Part shown: positions 19,338 through 27,968 of the stretch, one piece after another
Position numbering within the stretch: the first letter of the stretch is position 1
Layout: every line of letters starts with the position of its first letter
DNA from: VRUE01 sp963774555
GTDB taxonomy: Bacteria; Actinomycetota; Thermoleophilia; Solirubrobacterales; 70-9
Assembly: GCA_963774555.1 (NCBI GenBank)
Contig: CAVZFL010000001.1
Location: 1,364,001-1,428,000 of the forward strand
Direction: 5' to 3'
Length of the DNA stretch: 64,000 bases
Position numbers and translations under genes: made by a program
Notes under the pieces: generated by a model
What the model saw: only the letters and a program-made list of their open reading frames with translations
What the model was told of the DNA's origin: nothing
Database searches by the model: none

Positions 19338-19571
19338 CTACTGCTCGTAGAGCTTGATCACGCGGACCGAGCCCGCGGGGGCAGCGTCGACGCAGAGGTT
19401 GCAGAGGACGCACTCGTCGAGGTTGCCCTCGACCACCTCGACGTCGGAGTCCGTCGCCTTGAAGATGTCGACCGGGCAGACTTCCTCCAGCTTCTTCGCC
19501 AGCTCGGCATCGGCGGCGACGGAGGCGTCGACCTCGACGTCGATGAAGACCTTGCTCAGCGCCTCGGCCAT
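19338..19571 (-). CDS. small ferredoxin-like protein linked to sucD
   Basis: 77 residues from the ATG at 19571, which shares its A with the sucD stop (TGATG). It has four cysteines: EEVCPVDIF and DECVLCNLCVDAAP. CxxCxxC plus an upstream CP resembles one 4Fe-4S ferredoxin half, but the usual terminal CP after CxxCxxC is missing (CVDAAP), and the order CP...CxxCxxC is like a permuted or FixX-type cluster site. The N-terminal about 25 residues are acidic and alanine-rich. Translational coupling to the CoA-ligase genes implies a shared process, perhaps electron supply to a 2-oxoacid oxidoreductase. Cluster binding is inferred, not certain. Confidence 0.7.
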   Translation of the reverse strand: MAEALSKVFIDVEVDASVAADAELAKKLEEVCPVDIFKATDSDVEVVEGNLDECVLCNLCVDAAPAGSVRVIKLYEQ

Positions 19572-20488
19572 CAGGCGGCCACTCCCAGCTTCTGCTTGAC
19601 CGCGTCGGGGATCTCGTCGATCCGCTCGACCACGCGGATCCCGGCTGCTTCCAACCGGGCGATCTTCTCCGTCGCGGTGTCCTCGACGCCCTCGACGATC
19701 GTGCCGGCGTGGCCGAAGCTCATCCCCTTCATCTCCTCGTCGTCCATGAACTTGCCGGCCATGAAAGCGACGATCGGCAGGCGGCTGTTGTTCTCCTTGA
19801 CCCACTCGGAGAGCTGCGCCTCCATGCGGCCGCCCGGCTCGGTGTAGATCACGATCGCCTTGGTCTGCTCGTCGGCCTCGAAGTAGGGCATCAGCTCGGC
19901 GTAGGTGGAGCCGATGATCGCGTCGCCGCCGATCGAGACCGCGGTGGAGACGCCGAGGCCGGCCTGGGTCAACGAGGAGGAGATCTCGGTGGTCATCCCA
20001 CCGGAGCGGCTCATCACCCCGACCGGGCCGGGCGCGTAGGCCTTGGCCGCGTCTTTAGCCGGGCCGCCGATGCCGCCCATCTTGCAGACCTCGGGAACGA
20101 TCAGGCCGAGGCAGTTGGGGCCGATGATCCGCGCCCCGCGCAGGTCGGCCAGCTCGACCATCTGGGCAACGTCGCGGCGCGGGATCCGCTCGGTGACGAT
20201 CACGATCAGCTCGATCCCGTTCTCGATCGCCTCCAGCACGGCGTCCTTGGTGAAGGCGGGGGGGACGGTGACGACCGAGCCGTCGATCGGGCCGCCGTGG
20301 TTCTCGACGGCCTGGGCGACGGTGTCGAAGACCGGCACGCCGTGCACCTCGCGGCCCTTGCGGCCGGGGGTGACGCCGCCGACGACCTTGGAGCCATAGT
20401 CGAGGCACTCGCGGGTCAGGTTGACCGCCTCGCGCCCGGTGATCCCCTGGACGATGAACGTCGTCTCCTTGGAGAGCAGGATGCTCAT
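19571..20488 (-). CDS. sucD: succinate-CoA ligase (ADP/GDP-forming) alpha subunit, or related CoA ligase
   Basis: 305 residues from the ATG at 20488 (MSILLSKETTFIVQGITGRE). Motifs: the CoA-binding Rossmann start VQGITG, GGVTPGRKG, PNCLG, GVMSRSGGMTTEI, and the phosphorylated histidine in SFGHAGTIVEG. It acts with the beta subunit encoded upstream to interconvert succinate plus CoA with succinyl-CoA, coupled to nucleotide phosphorylation in the TCA cycle. The sequence appears somewhat divergent (EPGGRMEAQLSEW), so another dicarboxylate such as malate is possible. Unusually, about 130 bases containing two hairpins separate it from sucC. Confidence 0.85.
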   Translation of the reverse strand: MSILLSKETTFIVQGITGREAVNLTRECLDYGSKVVGGVTPGRKGREVHGVPVFDTVAQAVENHGGPIDGSVVTVPPAFTKDAVLEAIENGIELIVIVTERIPRRDVAQMVELADLRGARIIGPNCLGLIVPEVCKMGGIGGPAKDAAKAYAPGPVGVMSRSGGMTTEISSSLTQAGLGVSTAVSIGGDAIIGSTYAELMPYFEADEQTKAIVIYTEPGGRMEAQLSEWVKENNSRLPIVAFMAGKFMDDEEMKGMSFGHAGTIVEGVEDTATEKIARLEAAGIRVVERIDEIPDAVKQKLGVAA

Positions 20489-20509
20489 CCCCCCACCCTC
20501 CCCCAAGGT

Positions 20510-20617
20510 GTCGCAGTTTCCGTTGCATACCGGGTGGAAATACGACCGCAAAACGGAATCGCTGATCGGTCGGCGGTGGTGTCGCAGTTCCCGCCGGATA
20601 GCGAAGGGAAGTGCGAC
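20510..20617. repeat. two tandem hairpins between sucC and sucD
   Basis: The hairpins span 20510-20546 and 20581-20617 and begin alike (GTCGCAGTTYCC). Hairpin two pairs GTCGCAGTTCCC with GGGAAGTGCGAC with a single G-G mismatch; hairpin one is a weaker version. The second ends two bases before the sucC stop codon. Their position inside an expected operon suggests partial termination, mRNA processing or a dispersed repeat. Confidence 0.65.
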
Positions 20618-20618
20618 A

Positions 20619-21836
20619 TCATGCGGGTGCTCCTTGGATCTTGGCGACGGCGCGGCCGGCCGCCTCCCACATCGAGACCGAGCGGTCGCAGTACTCGACC
20701 CCGTAGCGCTCGAGGATCTTGAAGCCCTCGTCCTCCCAGGCGCCGGGGATGCGGAAGATCGCGATCGTCTCGCCGGGGTCCTTGCCCAGCTCCAGGCAGG
20801 CCTTGATCACCCCGCGGGCGACGATGTCGACGCGGGTGTTGGAGACGATCGACATCATCACCGCGATCTTCTCGACCCCGTCCTTTTCGAGCACCTCCTT
20901 GGCCAGGCCGCAGGCCTTGGCCACCGAGGGGTTGCCGCCGATCTCGGAGTAGTTGGCCGGCTTGCCGCCCTGGCTGCGGACGGCGTCGGTCAGGGTCAGC
21001 GAGCCGCCGCCGGCGCCGATCACGAGGCCGAGGTTGCCCTCGAAGCCGTGGTCCTTGCCCTGGATCACGCCGCGGTGGTCGGCGGCGTCGATCGCGGCGA
21101 CGTGGCGCTCGAAGTCGGAGGGCTCATAGGTCTCGCGGGTGTCCTCCTCGGCGATCTCCAGCCGCTTACGCAAGAGGCCCTTCTGCCGCCCAACCGCCTC
21201 GTTCTCCATCTCCATGTGGGCGTCGAGGGCGACGAAGCTGCCGTCGGTCAGCTCGGCCAGTGGGTTGATCTCGGCAAGGGTCATGTCGTTGTCGCGGAAG
21301 AGACGGGCGAGGCGGGCCAGGACCGGCGTCGCCCGGTTGAGCTGCGAGCCGGTCACCCCGGTCGCCGCCACGACCTGCTTGGCCTCGAAGTCGAAGATCG
21401 GGTGCAGGTTGGAGACGTGCCCGCGGCCGACGTGTTCGGGGTGGCTCTCGGCGACCTCCTCGATGTCGATCCCGCCCATGTCGCTGAACAACATCAGTGG
21501 CCGCTTCGCGGTGCCGTCCCAGACGACCCCGGCGTAGTACTCCTGCTTGACCTCGGCTTTGGGGTCGACCAAGACGCCGCGCGGCATCTGGCCGTTGATC
21601 TCCAGCTTCAGGATCGCCTCGGCGTGCTCGGCCGCCTCCTCCGGCGTGTCGGCGAACTTGACCCCGCCGGCCTTCATCCGGCCGCCGCTGAGCACCTGCG
21701 ACTTGATCACGACCGGGCCGCCGATCTCCTCGGCGACCGTGCGCGCTTCCTCCGCGGACGTGCAGAAGCCGTACTTGGTGACGGGAATTCCCGCCGCCTC
21801 GACGATCTGCCTTGCCTCGTACTCGAAGAACCTCAT
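20619..21836 (-). CDS. sucC: succinate-CoA ligase beta subunit (ATP-grasp), or related CoA ligase
   Basis: 405 residues, ATG at 21836. The N-terminal ATP-grasp domain includes VVIKSQVLSGGRMKAGGVKF, MTLAEINPLAEL (metal and nucleotide ligands) and a C-terminal ligase domain with NLGLVIGAGGGSLTLTDAVR and GGNPSVAKACGLAKEV. The protein is the usual beta-subunit length. Paired with the downstream sucD it would form the TCA-cycle CoA ligase. Divergent segments (VSNLHPIFDFEAKQV, IPGAWEDEGF) leave room for a different acid substrate. The divergent ATPase gene starts only 59 bases away. Confidence 0.85.
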   Translation of the reverse strand: MRFFEYEARQIVEAAGIPVTKYGFCTSAEEARTVAEEIGGPVVIKSQVLSGGRMKAGGVKFADTPEEAAEHAEAILKLEINGQMPRGVLVDPKAEVKQEYYAGVVWDGTAKRPLMLFSDMGGIDIEEVAESHPEHVGRGHVSNLHPIFDFEAKQVVAATGVTGSQLNRATPVLARLARLFRDNDMTLAEINPLAELTDGSFVALDAHMEMENEAVGRQKGLLRKRLEIAEEDTRETYEPSDFERHVAAIDAADHRGVIQGKDHGFEGNLGLVIGAGGGSLTLTDAVRSQGGKPANYSEIGGNPSVAKACGLAKEVLEKDGVEKIAVMMSIVSNTRVDIVARGVIKACLELGKDPGETIAIFRIPGAWEDEGFKILERYGVEYCDRSVSMWEAAGRAVAKIQGAPA

Positions 21837-21865
21837 CGCGGCGCGGAACCCTATCCAAAACGGCT

Positions 21866-21894
21866 TGCTCTATATTAGAGAGCAGAATTGCTCT
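21866..21894 (+). promoter_or_regulatory. three-arm repeat touching the second ATPase start codon
   Basis: TGCTCT (21866-21871), AGAGCA (21879-21884) and TGCTCT (21889-21894) form two alternative inverted repeats sharing the middle arm. TATATT (21871-21876) is a possible -10 box inside the first. The ATG follows immediately at 21895. The layout parallels the repeats at the other ATPase gene, though the sequence differs. Confidence 0.55.
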
Positions 21895-23025
21895 ATGGAA
21901 GCGAGCAGAAATCCATTCCGATTCAGCGAACCGGTTCCGGTCGAGGAGCTGCTCGACCGGGACGACGAGGCGCGCCTCCTGCTGGGGCGCGCTGGCGGTG
22001 GCAACAACAGTCGCCTCGTAGCGCCGCGGCGCTACGGCAAGACCTCGCTGCTCTCCCGTCTCGTCCGAGATGCGCGAGACGCCGGCTGGGTGGCCGTCTA
22101 CGTCGACTTCTTCGGCGTGTTGACCCTTGACGACATCGCCAAGCGCATCGAGCGCGCCTACGCGACGGAACTTCAGGGACGCTCGGCCACCTGGTTCGAA
22201 GGCGTGCGCCGCATGCTCCGCCCGACCCTGCGTATCGGTGGCGGGCCGATCCCAGCCGGGGTGGAGGTGGCGGTCGACCCCCAGGCGGAGCCACCGCTGC
22301 TCGAGCGGCTGGCGCTTCCCGCTCAGCTGTACGAACGCGACGGCACTCGCACCCTCGTCGTCTTCGACGAGTTCCAGGACATCCTGGCGACGAAGGAGCG
22401 GGCCGACGCCGTGATTCGCTCGGAGATCCAGCATCACGGCGACGCCGCCAGCTACGTCTTCGCCGGCTCGCACGTGGGCATGATGCGGGAGCTCTTCTCC
22501 GACCGTCGCCGCGCCTTCTACGGCCAGGCCGGGCCGATCGACCTGCCGCCGCTTCGTCCCGACGACGTCGCTGAGTACGTCGCCGACCGCTTCGAGGCCA
22601 GCGGGAAGAAGATCGGCACGGCTCTCGGCCCCTTGCTCGACGCGTCGAGGGGCCACCCCCAGCGCACCATGCTCCTCGCCCACATCCTCTGGGAGCTGAC
22701 GGACGACGGTGAGGAGGTCGACGAGGAACTCTGGCTGTCGGCTTACGACGAGGCCATGCACCAGGTGCGGGACGAGCTGCGGGCTGCCTGGTCCGCGCTG
22801 CCCACCTCGCAGCGGCGCGTGCTCGCCGCGGTGGCGGAAAACCGCGAAGGCGCGTACGCGGCCGGCCGCCGCCAGGGAGGCTCTCGCGGGGGTGCCGTGA
22901 GCGCCGCGATCAACGCGCTCCGCGATCGTGGCGAGATCGTTGAGGACGCAGATGCGGTCAGCGGCTGGCGCCTCGTCGATCCGCTGCTGGCGACCTGGGT
23001 CAACGAAGGCCGGCCAGGGCCGTAG
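21895..23025 (+). CDS. archaeal-type AAA/STAND-like ATPase (paralogue)
   Basis: 376 residues from the ATG at 21895 (MEASRNPFRFSEPVPVEELL). Walker A is LVAPRRYGKTSLLSRL and Walker B is TLVVFDEFQDIL; YVFAGSHVGMMRELF matches the sensor segment of the 6699-7892 protein, and RRRAFYGQAGPIDLPPL follows. The C-terminal winged helix ends GWRLVDPLLATWVNEG. The family is widespread but functionally vague, with suggested roles in signalling or mobile-element biology. It starts divergently from sucC. A DUF4333-type lipoprotein gene begins 44 bases after it on the same strand. Confidence 0.78.
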   Translation: MEASRNPFRFSEPVPVEELLDRDDEARLLLGRAGGGNNSRLVAPRRYGKTSLLSRLVRDARDAGWVAVYVDFFGVLTLDDIAKRIERAYATELQGRSATWFEGVRRMLRPTLRIGGGPIPAGVEVAVDPQAEPPLLERLALPAQLYERDGTRTLVVFDEFQDILATKERADAVIRSEIQHHGDAASYVFAGSHVGMMRELFSDRRRAFYGQAGPIDLPPLRPDDVAEYVADRFEASGKKIGTALGPLLDASRGHPQRTMLLAHILWELTDDGEEVDEELWLSAYDEAMHQVRDELRAAWSALPTSQRRVLAAVAENREGAYAAGRRQGGSRGGAVSAAINALRDRGEIVEDADAVSGWRLVDPLLATWVNEGRPGP

Positions 23026-23069
23026 CGGCTTGGGATACTTAGCTCCGTGATCCGTCTGAAACGGGACGA

Positions 23070-23387
23070 ATGGGCTTCGTGACGCGCTTTGGTGCCTTCA
23101 TCGGGCTGGCCGCCGTCCTGGCGCTTGTAGCCGGCTGCGGCGGCACGGTGATCGACACCTCGAAGATCGAGGAAGCGCTGAAGGCGAACTTCGAACATGC
23201 CCGCGGGGAAAAGGTCTCCTCGGTCGAGTGCCCCTCCGAACAGAACCTCGAGCCGAAGTCCACCTTCGAATGCACGGTCAGCCTGGCCGACGGCAGCACG
23301 CGGACCGAGACCCTGGAAATCGTCAACGACAAAGCCGATGTCCACGTCATCGGCGTTCAGGGAGAACCGTCTGGAGCCAATGAATAG
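23070..23387 (+). CDS. DUF4333-type lipoprotein
   Basis: 105 residues. The signal peptide ends in a lipobox (LALVAGCGG), so the mature protein should be lipid-anchored on the outer face of the membrane. The remainder is a small domain with two cysteines (VECPSEQNLEPKSTFECTVS) likely forming a disulfide, followed by GSTRTETLEIVNDKADVHVI; this pattern fits the DUF4333 family of actinobacterial lipoproteins. Function unknown. It ends just before the pckG start, and a start for pckG at 23380 would overlap its stop. Confidence 0.75.
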   Translation: MGFVTRFGAFIGLAAVLALVAGCGGTVIDTSKIEEALKANFEHARGEKVSSVECPSEQNLEPKSTFECTVSLADGSTRTETLEIVNDKADVHVIGVQGEPSGANE

Positions 23388-23397
23388 AGTCCCGCCA

Positions 23398-25215
23398 ATG
23401 AGCCAAACCATCGCGGCCGAAGCGCCGACCACGCACGCAAAGCTCCTCGACTGGGTTGGGGAGATCGCCGATTTGACCCAGCCCGACGCCGTCCACTGGT
23501 GCGACGGCTCGGCCGAGGAGTACGACTCCCTCGCTCAGGCCCTGATCGACGCCGGGACCTTCGAGCGCCTCTCCGACGCCAAGCGCCCCAACTCCTACCT
23601 GGCGCTTTCCGACCCCGGCGACGTCGCCCGGGTCGAGGACCGCACCTTCATCTGCTCCGCGGAGGAGGCCGACGCCGGCCCGACCAACAACTGGCGCGAA
23701 CCGGCCGAGATGCGGACGATGCTGAGCGGCCTCTTCGAGGGCTGCATGCGGGGCCGCACGATGTACGTCGTGCCCTTCTCGATGGGTCCCCTGGGCTCGC
23801 CGATCGCCCACATCGGCGTGCAGCTGACCGATTCGGCCTACGTCGCGGTGAGCATGCGGATCATGACCCGGATGGGCAAAGGCGCCCTCGACGTGCTCGG
23901 CAGCGACGGCGAGTTCGTCCCCTGTCTGCACTCGGTTGGGGCGCCGCTGGAGGAGGGGCAGGAAGACGTCCCCTGGCCCTGCGACGCCGAGAACAAGTGG
24001 ATCGTCCACTTCCCAGAGTCGCGCGAGATCTGGTCCTACGGCTCGGGCTACGGCGGCAACGCCCTGCTCGGCAAGAAGTGCTTCGCGCTGCGGATCGCCT
24101 CGGCGATGGCGCGCGACGAGGGCTGGCTCGCCGAGCACATGCTGATCCTCAAGCTGACCTCGCCCGAGGGCGAGGTCAGGTACATCGGCGGCGCCTTCCC
24201 CTCGGCCTGCGGCAAGACCAACCTGGCGATGCTGATCCCCACCCTGCCGGACTGGAAGGTGGAGACGATCGGCGACGACATCGCCTGGATGAAATTCGGT
24301 GACGACGGCCGTCTCTACGCGATCAACCCCGAGGCCGGCTTCTTCGGCGTCGCCCCCGGCACCGGCGAGAAGACCAACCCGAACGCGATGGAGACCGTCG
24401 CCCGCGACTCGATCTTCACCAACTGCGCCAAGACCGATGACGGCGACATCTGGTGGGAGGGCATGAGCAAGGAGCCGCCCGCCCACCTGATCGACTGGCA
24501 CGGCAATGATTGGACGCCGGACGCCGACAAACCCGCCGCCCACCCCAATGCGCGCTTCACCACGCCGGCCAGCGCCTGCCCGGCGATCGCGCCGGAGTGG
24601 GAGGACCCGGCGGGCGTGCCGATCGACGCCTTCCTCTTCGGCGGCCGACGCTCCAAGGTCGTGCCGCTGGTCCGCGAAGCCTTCGGCTGGGAGCATGGCG
24701 TCTTCCTCGGTTCGATCATGTCCTCGGAGACGACGGCCGCGGCCGCGGGCGAGGTCGGCAAGCTGCGCCACGACCCGATGGCGATGCTGCCCTTCTGCGG
24801 CTACCACATGGGCGACTACTTCAGCCACTGGCTCAAGGTGGGGGCGACCGACGGCGCCAAGATGCCGCGCGTCTTCTACGTCAACTGGTTCCGCAAAGAC
24901 GACGAGGGCAACTTCCTCTGGCCGGGCTTCGGCGAGAACAGCCGCGTGCTGGAGTGGGTCTTCCGCCGCTGCGCCGGCGAGGCCGAGGCTGAGGAGACAC
25001 CGATCGGCAACGTGCCGGCGCCGGGCGCGCTCGACACCGAGGGGCTCGAGATCTCCGCCGAGGCGCTGGCCGAGCTGGTCGCGGTCGACGCGGCCGAGTG
25101 GAAGGTCGAGCTGCCTGCGATCCACCAGCACTTCGCCCGCTTCGGCAAGCACCTGCCGGACGAGCTGCACGAGCAGCTGTCCGACCTCGAGCGGCGCCTG
25201 GACGAGAGTTCTTAA
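23398..25215 (+). CDS. pckG: phosphoenolpyruvate carboxykinase (GTP)
   Basis: 605 residues from the ATG at 23398, the usual length for the GTP-dependent enzyme; an ATG at 23380 would add six residues and has GGAG three bases upstream. Motifs: VPFSMGPLGSPIAHIGVQLTD near the substrate site, YGSGYGGNALLGKKC, the kinase loop FPSACGKTNLAML, the metal-binding GDDIAWMKF, and FGGRRSKVVPLVREAFGW. It converts oxaloacetate plus GTP to PEP, CO2 and GDP, linking TCA intermediates to gluconeogenesis. It sits near the sucCD-type genes but on the other strand. Cytosolic; no unusual residues noticed. Confidence 0.95.
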   Translation: MSQTIAAEAPTTHAKLLDWVGEIADLTQPDAVHWCDGSAEEYDSLAQALIDAGTFERLSDAKRPNSYLALSDPGDVARVEDRTFICSAEEADAGPTNNWREPAEMRTMLSGLFEGCMRGRTMYVVPFSMGPLGSPIAHIGVQLTDSAYVAVSMRIMTRMGKGALDVLGSDGEFVPCLHSVGAPLEEGQEDVPWPCDAENKWIVHFPESREIWSYGSGYGGNALLGKKCFALRIASAMARDEGWLAEHMLILKLTSPEGEVRYIGGAFPSACGKTNLAMLIPTLPDWKVETIGDDIAWMKFGDDGRLYAINPEAGFFGVAPGTGEKTNPNAMETVARDSIFTNCAKTDDGDIWWEGMSKEPPAHLIDWHGNDWTPDADKPAAHPNARFTTPASACPAIAPEWEDPAGVPIDAFLFGGRRSKVVPLVREAFGWEHGVFLGSIMSSETTAAAAGEVGKLRHDPMAMLPFCGYHMGDYFSHWLKVGATDGAKMPRVFYVNWFRKDDEGNFLWPGFGENSRVLEWVFRRCAGEAEAEETPIGNVPAPGALDTEGLEISAEALAELVAVDAAEWKVELPAIHQHFARFGKHLPDELHEQLSDLERRLDESS

Positions 25216-25247
25216 GGCGCCGCTCGCGAGCGGGCTATCTTCTGTGC

Positions 25248-26777
25248 TTGCCTTTGCGCCGTGCTGACCTGACCCTGCTCGCGACCGCGTTGGTCGCGAC
25301 CGTGCTCGTGCTCGACCTGCTCTGGAGCCTGATCGAGGGCTCCACGGGGGCGATCGCCTACGGCCTGATCGACGAGCCCGCCCACCTCGCGACCTGCGTG
25401 GTGGCGCTGCTCGCCATGCTTGCGCTCACCGCGACGAAGCTGCCTCGCCGCTTCGTCGTCGCGGCGCTCGTCTCCAGCGTCGCGATCGACCTCGACCACC
25501 TGCCGGGCTACCTCGGCTCGCACCTGCTGATGGGGTCGATGCCGCGGCCCTACACCCACAGCCTGCTGCTCGTGGTCGTTCTGGTCGTGACCGCGACGCT
25601 GGTCCGGCGCCGCGACCAGCGCCAGATCTGGCTCGGCATCGCCTTCGGCGTCGCCGCCCACCTGCTGCGCGATCTCGCCACCGGTCCCGGGGTTGCATTC
25701 CTCTGGCCGCTCGTGATCGCGCCGATCAAGATCCCCTATGCCCTCTATGCGGGAACCCTGGTCGCGGCGATGATCGCCTGCCTTCCCCGCCGTTCGCTGG
25801 CGGCGGCGCGCGGGCTCGCCGCCGTCCTCCTGCTCGGTCTCCTCGCCCTTGCGCTCGCCCCAGGCGTCGCCTCGGCGCGCACGATCGCGCTCGGCACCTA
25901 TATCCGCGGCATCGAAGACAGCCCGGGCCTGCTCGACCAATACAGCGAAGAAGTCGGCCGCCGCCCAGCCATCGTCGGCTCCTACAAGCGCTGGGACGTG
26001 GCGCCGTTCTACCGGTCCGAACTGCACGAGATCGCCAGCCGCGGCGCGGTGCCGATGGTCGGCTGGGAGCCGTGGAACGAAGCCGACCACGGCTACCGCC
26101 TCAGCGCCATCGCCAAGGGCCACTTCGACGACTACATCCGGCGTTCCGCCCGCGAAGCGAAGGAATGGGAAGGCCCGATCCTGGTTCGCTTCGGGCAGGA
26201 GATGAACGGCAGCTGGGCGCCCTGGCAGCGCGGCGTCGACGGCACCACCGGCCCTCGCTTCGTCGCCGCCTGGCGCCACATCGTGACGATCTTCCGCCAG
26301 GTCGGCGCCACCAACGTCAGCTGGGTCTGGTGCCCCTACGTCAACAACGGTGACCTCCCTTATATGGACTTCTACCCCGGCAACAGGTGGGTCGACTGGC
26401 TGGCCCTCGACGGCTTCAACTGGGGCGAACCGACCGCCTGGCAGTCCTTCCCGAAGATCTTCGACAAGTCCTACCGCCAGCTGACCCGGATCGCCCGCAA
26501 GCCGATCATGATCGCCGAGACCGGCTCGGACGAGACGGGGGGGAGCAAGGCGCACTGGCTGCACCGCACCCTGCGCGATCAGCTGCCCCGCCTCAAGCGC
26601 GTCCGGGCGGTGGTCTGGTTCGACGCTCCCGACGGCGCGGACTTCCGCGTCGACAGCTCCGCCGCCGCGCTGGCAGCCTTTCGGGAAGGGATCAGCGCGC
26701 CGCTCTACTCGGGCGACGCGAACCTGGTGGAGCGGATCTCGCGCCGCGCCGCGCGTCTGGCGCGCCCGGGCCCGTGA
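25248..26777 (+). CDS. YdjM-type membrane hydrolase fused to a GH26-like glycosidase domain
   Basis: About 509 residues from a TTG at 25248 (a TTG at 25254 is also possible; no ATG/GTG is in frame at the right place). Residues about 1-200 have five or so membrane helices with DLDHLPGYLGSHLLMGSMPR, THSLL and HLLRDLATGPG, the Asp/His metal pattern of YdjM/DUF457 membrane hydrolases. The last helix (LALALAPGVASA) looks like a signal peptide, and directly after it begins a GH26-like barrel: VGWEPWNEADHGY, VRFGQEMNGSWAPW (likely acid/base Glu) and IMIAETGSDETGG (likely nucleophile Glu). The glycosidase half is homologous to the next two GH26-like proteins. The stop overlaps the next start (GTGA). 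Confidence 0.75.
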   Translation: MPLRRADLTLLATALVATVLVLDLLWSLIEGSTGAIAYGLIDEPAHLATCVVALLAMLALTATKLPRRFVVAALVSSVAIDLDHLPGYLGSHLLMGSMPRPYTHSLLLVVVLVVTATLVRRRDQRQIWLGIAFGVAAHLLRDLATGPGVAFLWPLVIAPIKIPYALYAGTLVAAMIACLPRRSLAAARGLAAVLLLGLLALALAPGVASARTIALGTYIRGIEDSPGLLDQYSEEVGRRPAIVGSYKRWDVAPFYRSELHEIASRGAVPMVGWEPWNEADHGYRLSAIAKGHFDDYIRRSAREAKEWEGPILVRFGQEMNGSWAPWQRGVDGTTGPRFVAAWRHIVTIFRQVGATNVSWVWCPYVNNGDLPYMDFYPGNRWVDWLALDGFNWGEPTAWQSFPKIFDKSYRQLTRIARKPIMIAETGSDETGGSKAHWLHRTLRDQLPRLKRVRAVVWFDAPDGADFRVDSSAAALAAFREGISAPLYSGDANLVERISRRAARLARPGP

Positions 26778-27955
26778 CCTTCTCGCTGCGGGCACTTGCC
26801 GGCGCCGTCGCCGTCTGGGCGATCTTCGCGACCTCTGCGGGGGCGGAGCCCGGCGGGTCGCAGGTGGCGATCGGTGCCTACCTGCCGACGCAGTGGAAGG
26901 ACCCGGGCCAGATCGACGCCTACGCGCGGCAGGTCGGCCAGAAGCCGGCGATCGTGCTCTCCTACAAGCGCTTCGACGTCAAGCCCTTCTACCCGCCCGA
27001 GCTCGAACAGATCGACCGGCGCGGCGCCCTGCCGATGGTCAGCTGGGAGCCCTGGGACAGCGACGGCAGGCCGGCCAAGCTCTGGGCTATCGCCCGCGGC
27101 CGCTACGACGGTTACCTGCGGCGCTCGGCCCATCTCGCCAAGCTCTGGGGCAAGCCGGTGATGGCCCGCTTCGCCCAGGAGATGAACGGCAGCTGGGCGC
27201 CCTGGGAGCAGGGCCACGTCGGCAGCACCCCGCGCAGCTTCATCCTCGCCTGGCGCCACGTCGTCAGCGTCTTTCGCCAGGCCGGGGCCGACAACGTGAT
27301 CTGGGTCTGGTGCCCGAACGTCAACACCGGGCACCTGCAGTTCATGCAGTACTACCCGGGCGATCGCTGGGTCGACTGGGCCGGCCTCGACGGCTTCAAC
27401 TGGGGCGGCTCGATCGGCTGGCGCTCCTTCAGCGAGATCTTCGCCGGCTCCTACGAAGTGCTGGCGCGGGAAACCTCGAAGCCGATCGTGATCGCCGAGA
27501 CCGGCTCCGGGCAGACCGGCGGCGACAAGGCGGCCTGGGTGACGAGCACTTTTCGCCGCGAGCTGCAGAACTTCCCCCGGGTGCGCGCGGTCGTCTGGTA
27601 CAACGACTTCGATCGAGCCAATTTCCGCGTCGACAGCTCGCCCTCGGCGCTGCGGGCCTTCCGCCGCGGGATCGCCGAACCGGGCCACCAGGGGACCCGT
27701 GAGGACCTGCTCGCCACCCCGGCGGCGTTGCGCGGTCGGGTCGAGGCGATCCCGATCCCCGACTCCGGCTACGGCCAGCCGCCGCTGCTGGAACGCTTCT
27801 GGCAGAAGGTGCAGGACCGGCTCGGCGGCGGGCTCTGGGCGGTTCCCGTCGGCCTTGTGCTCGCCTTCCTCGTCCTGGTCGCGATCCTGGTGAGACGGCG
27901 CCGTCCCCGCCTTGCCGCGCACCGCGTGGGCGGGCGGGGGGGACCGATCCGATGA
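26774..27955 (+). CDS. GH26-like glycosidase with C-terminal membrane anchor
   Basis: 393 residues from a GTG at 26774 that overlaps the previous stop. A signal peptide (about residues 1-25, ending TSAGAEP) is followed by the barrel: IVLSYKRFDVKPFYPPEL, MVSWEPWDSDG, ARFAQEMNGSWAPWEQG with the probable acid/base Glu, VIWVWCPNVNTGHLQF, DGFNWGG and IVIAETGSGQTGG with the probable nucleophile. A C-terminal helix (AVPVGLVLAFLVLVAILV) and RRRRPR tail should anchor it with the catalytic domain outside. The barrel resembles beta-mannanases/GH26; a polysaccharide deacetylase gene is next, suggesting action on cell-surface glycan. Confidence 0.82.
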   Translation: MTFSLRALAGAVAVWAIFATSAGAEPGGSQVAIGAYLPTQWKDPGQIDAYARQVGQKPAIVLSYKRFDVKPFYPPELEQIDRRGALPMVSWEPWDSDGRPAKLWAIARGRYDGYLRRSAHLAKLWGKPVMARFAQEMNGSWAPWEQGHVGSTPRSFILAWRHVVSVFRQAGADNVIWVWCPNVNTGHLQFMQYYPGDRWVDWAGLDGFNWGGSIGWRSFSEIFAGSYEVLARETSKPIVIAETGSGQTGGDKAAWVTSTFRRELQNFPRVRAVVWYNDFDRANFRVDSSPSALRAFRRGIAEPGHQGTREDLLATPAALRGRVEAIPIPDSGYGQPPLLERFWQKVQDRLGGGLWAVPVGLVLAFLVLVAILVRRRRPRLAAHRVGGRGGPIR

Positions 27956-27968
27956 CCGCGGCCTGGCG

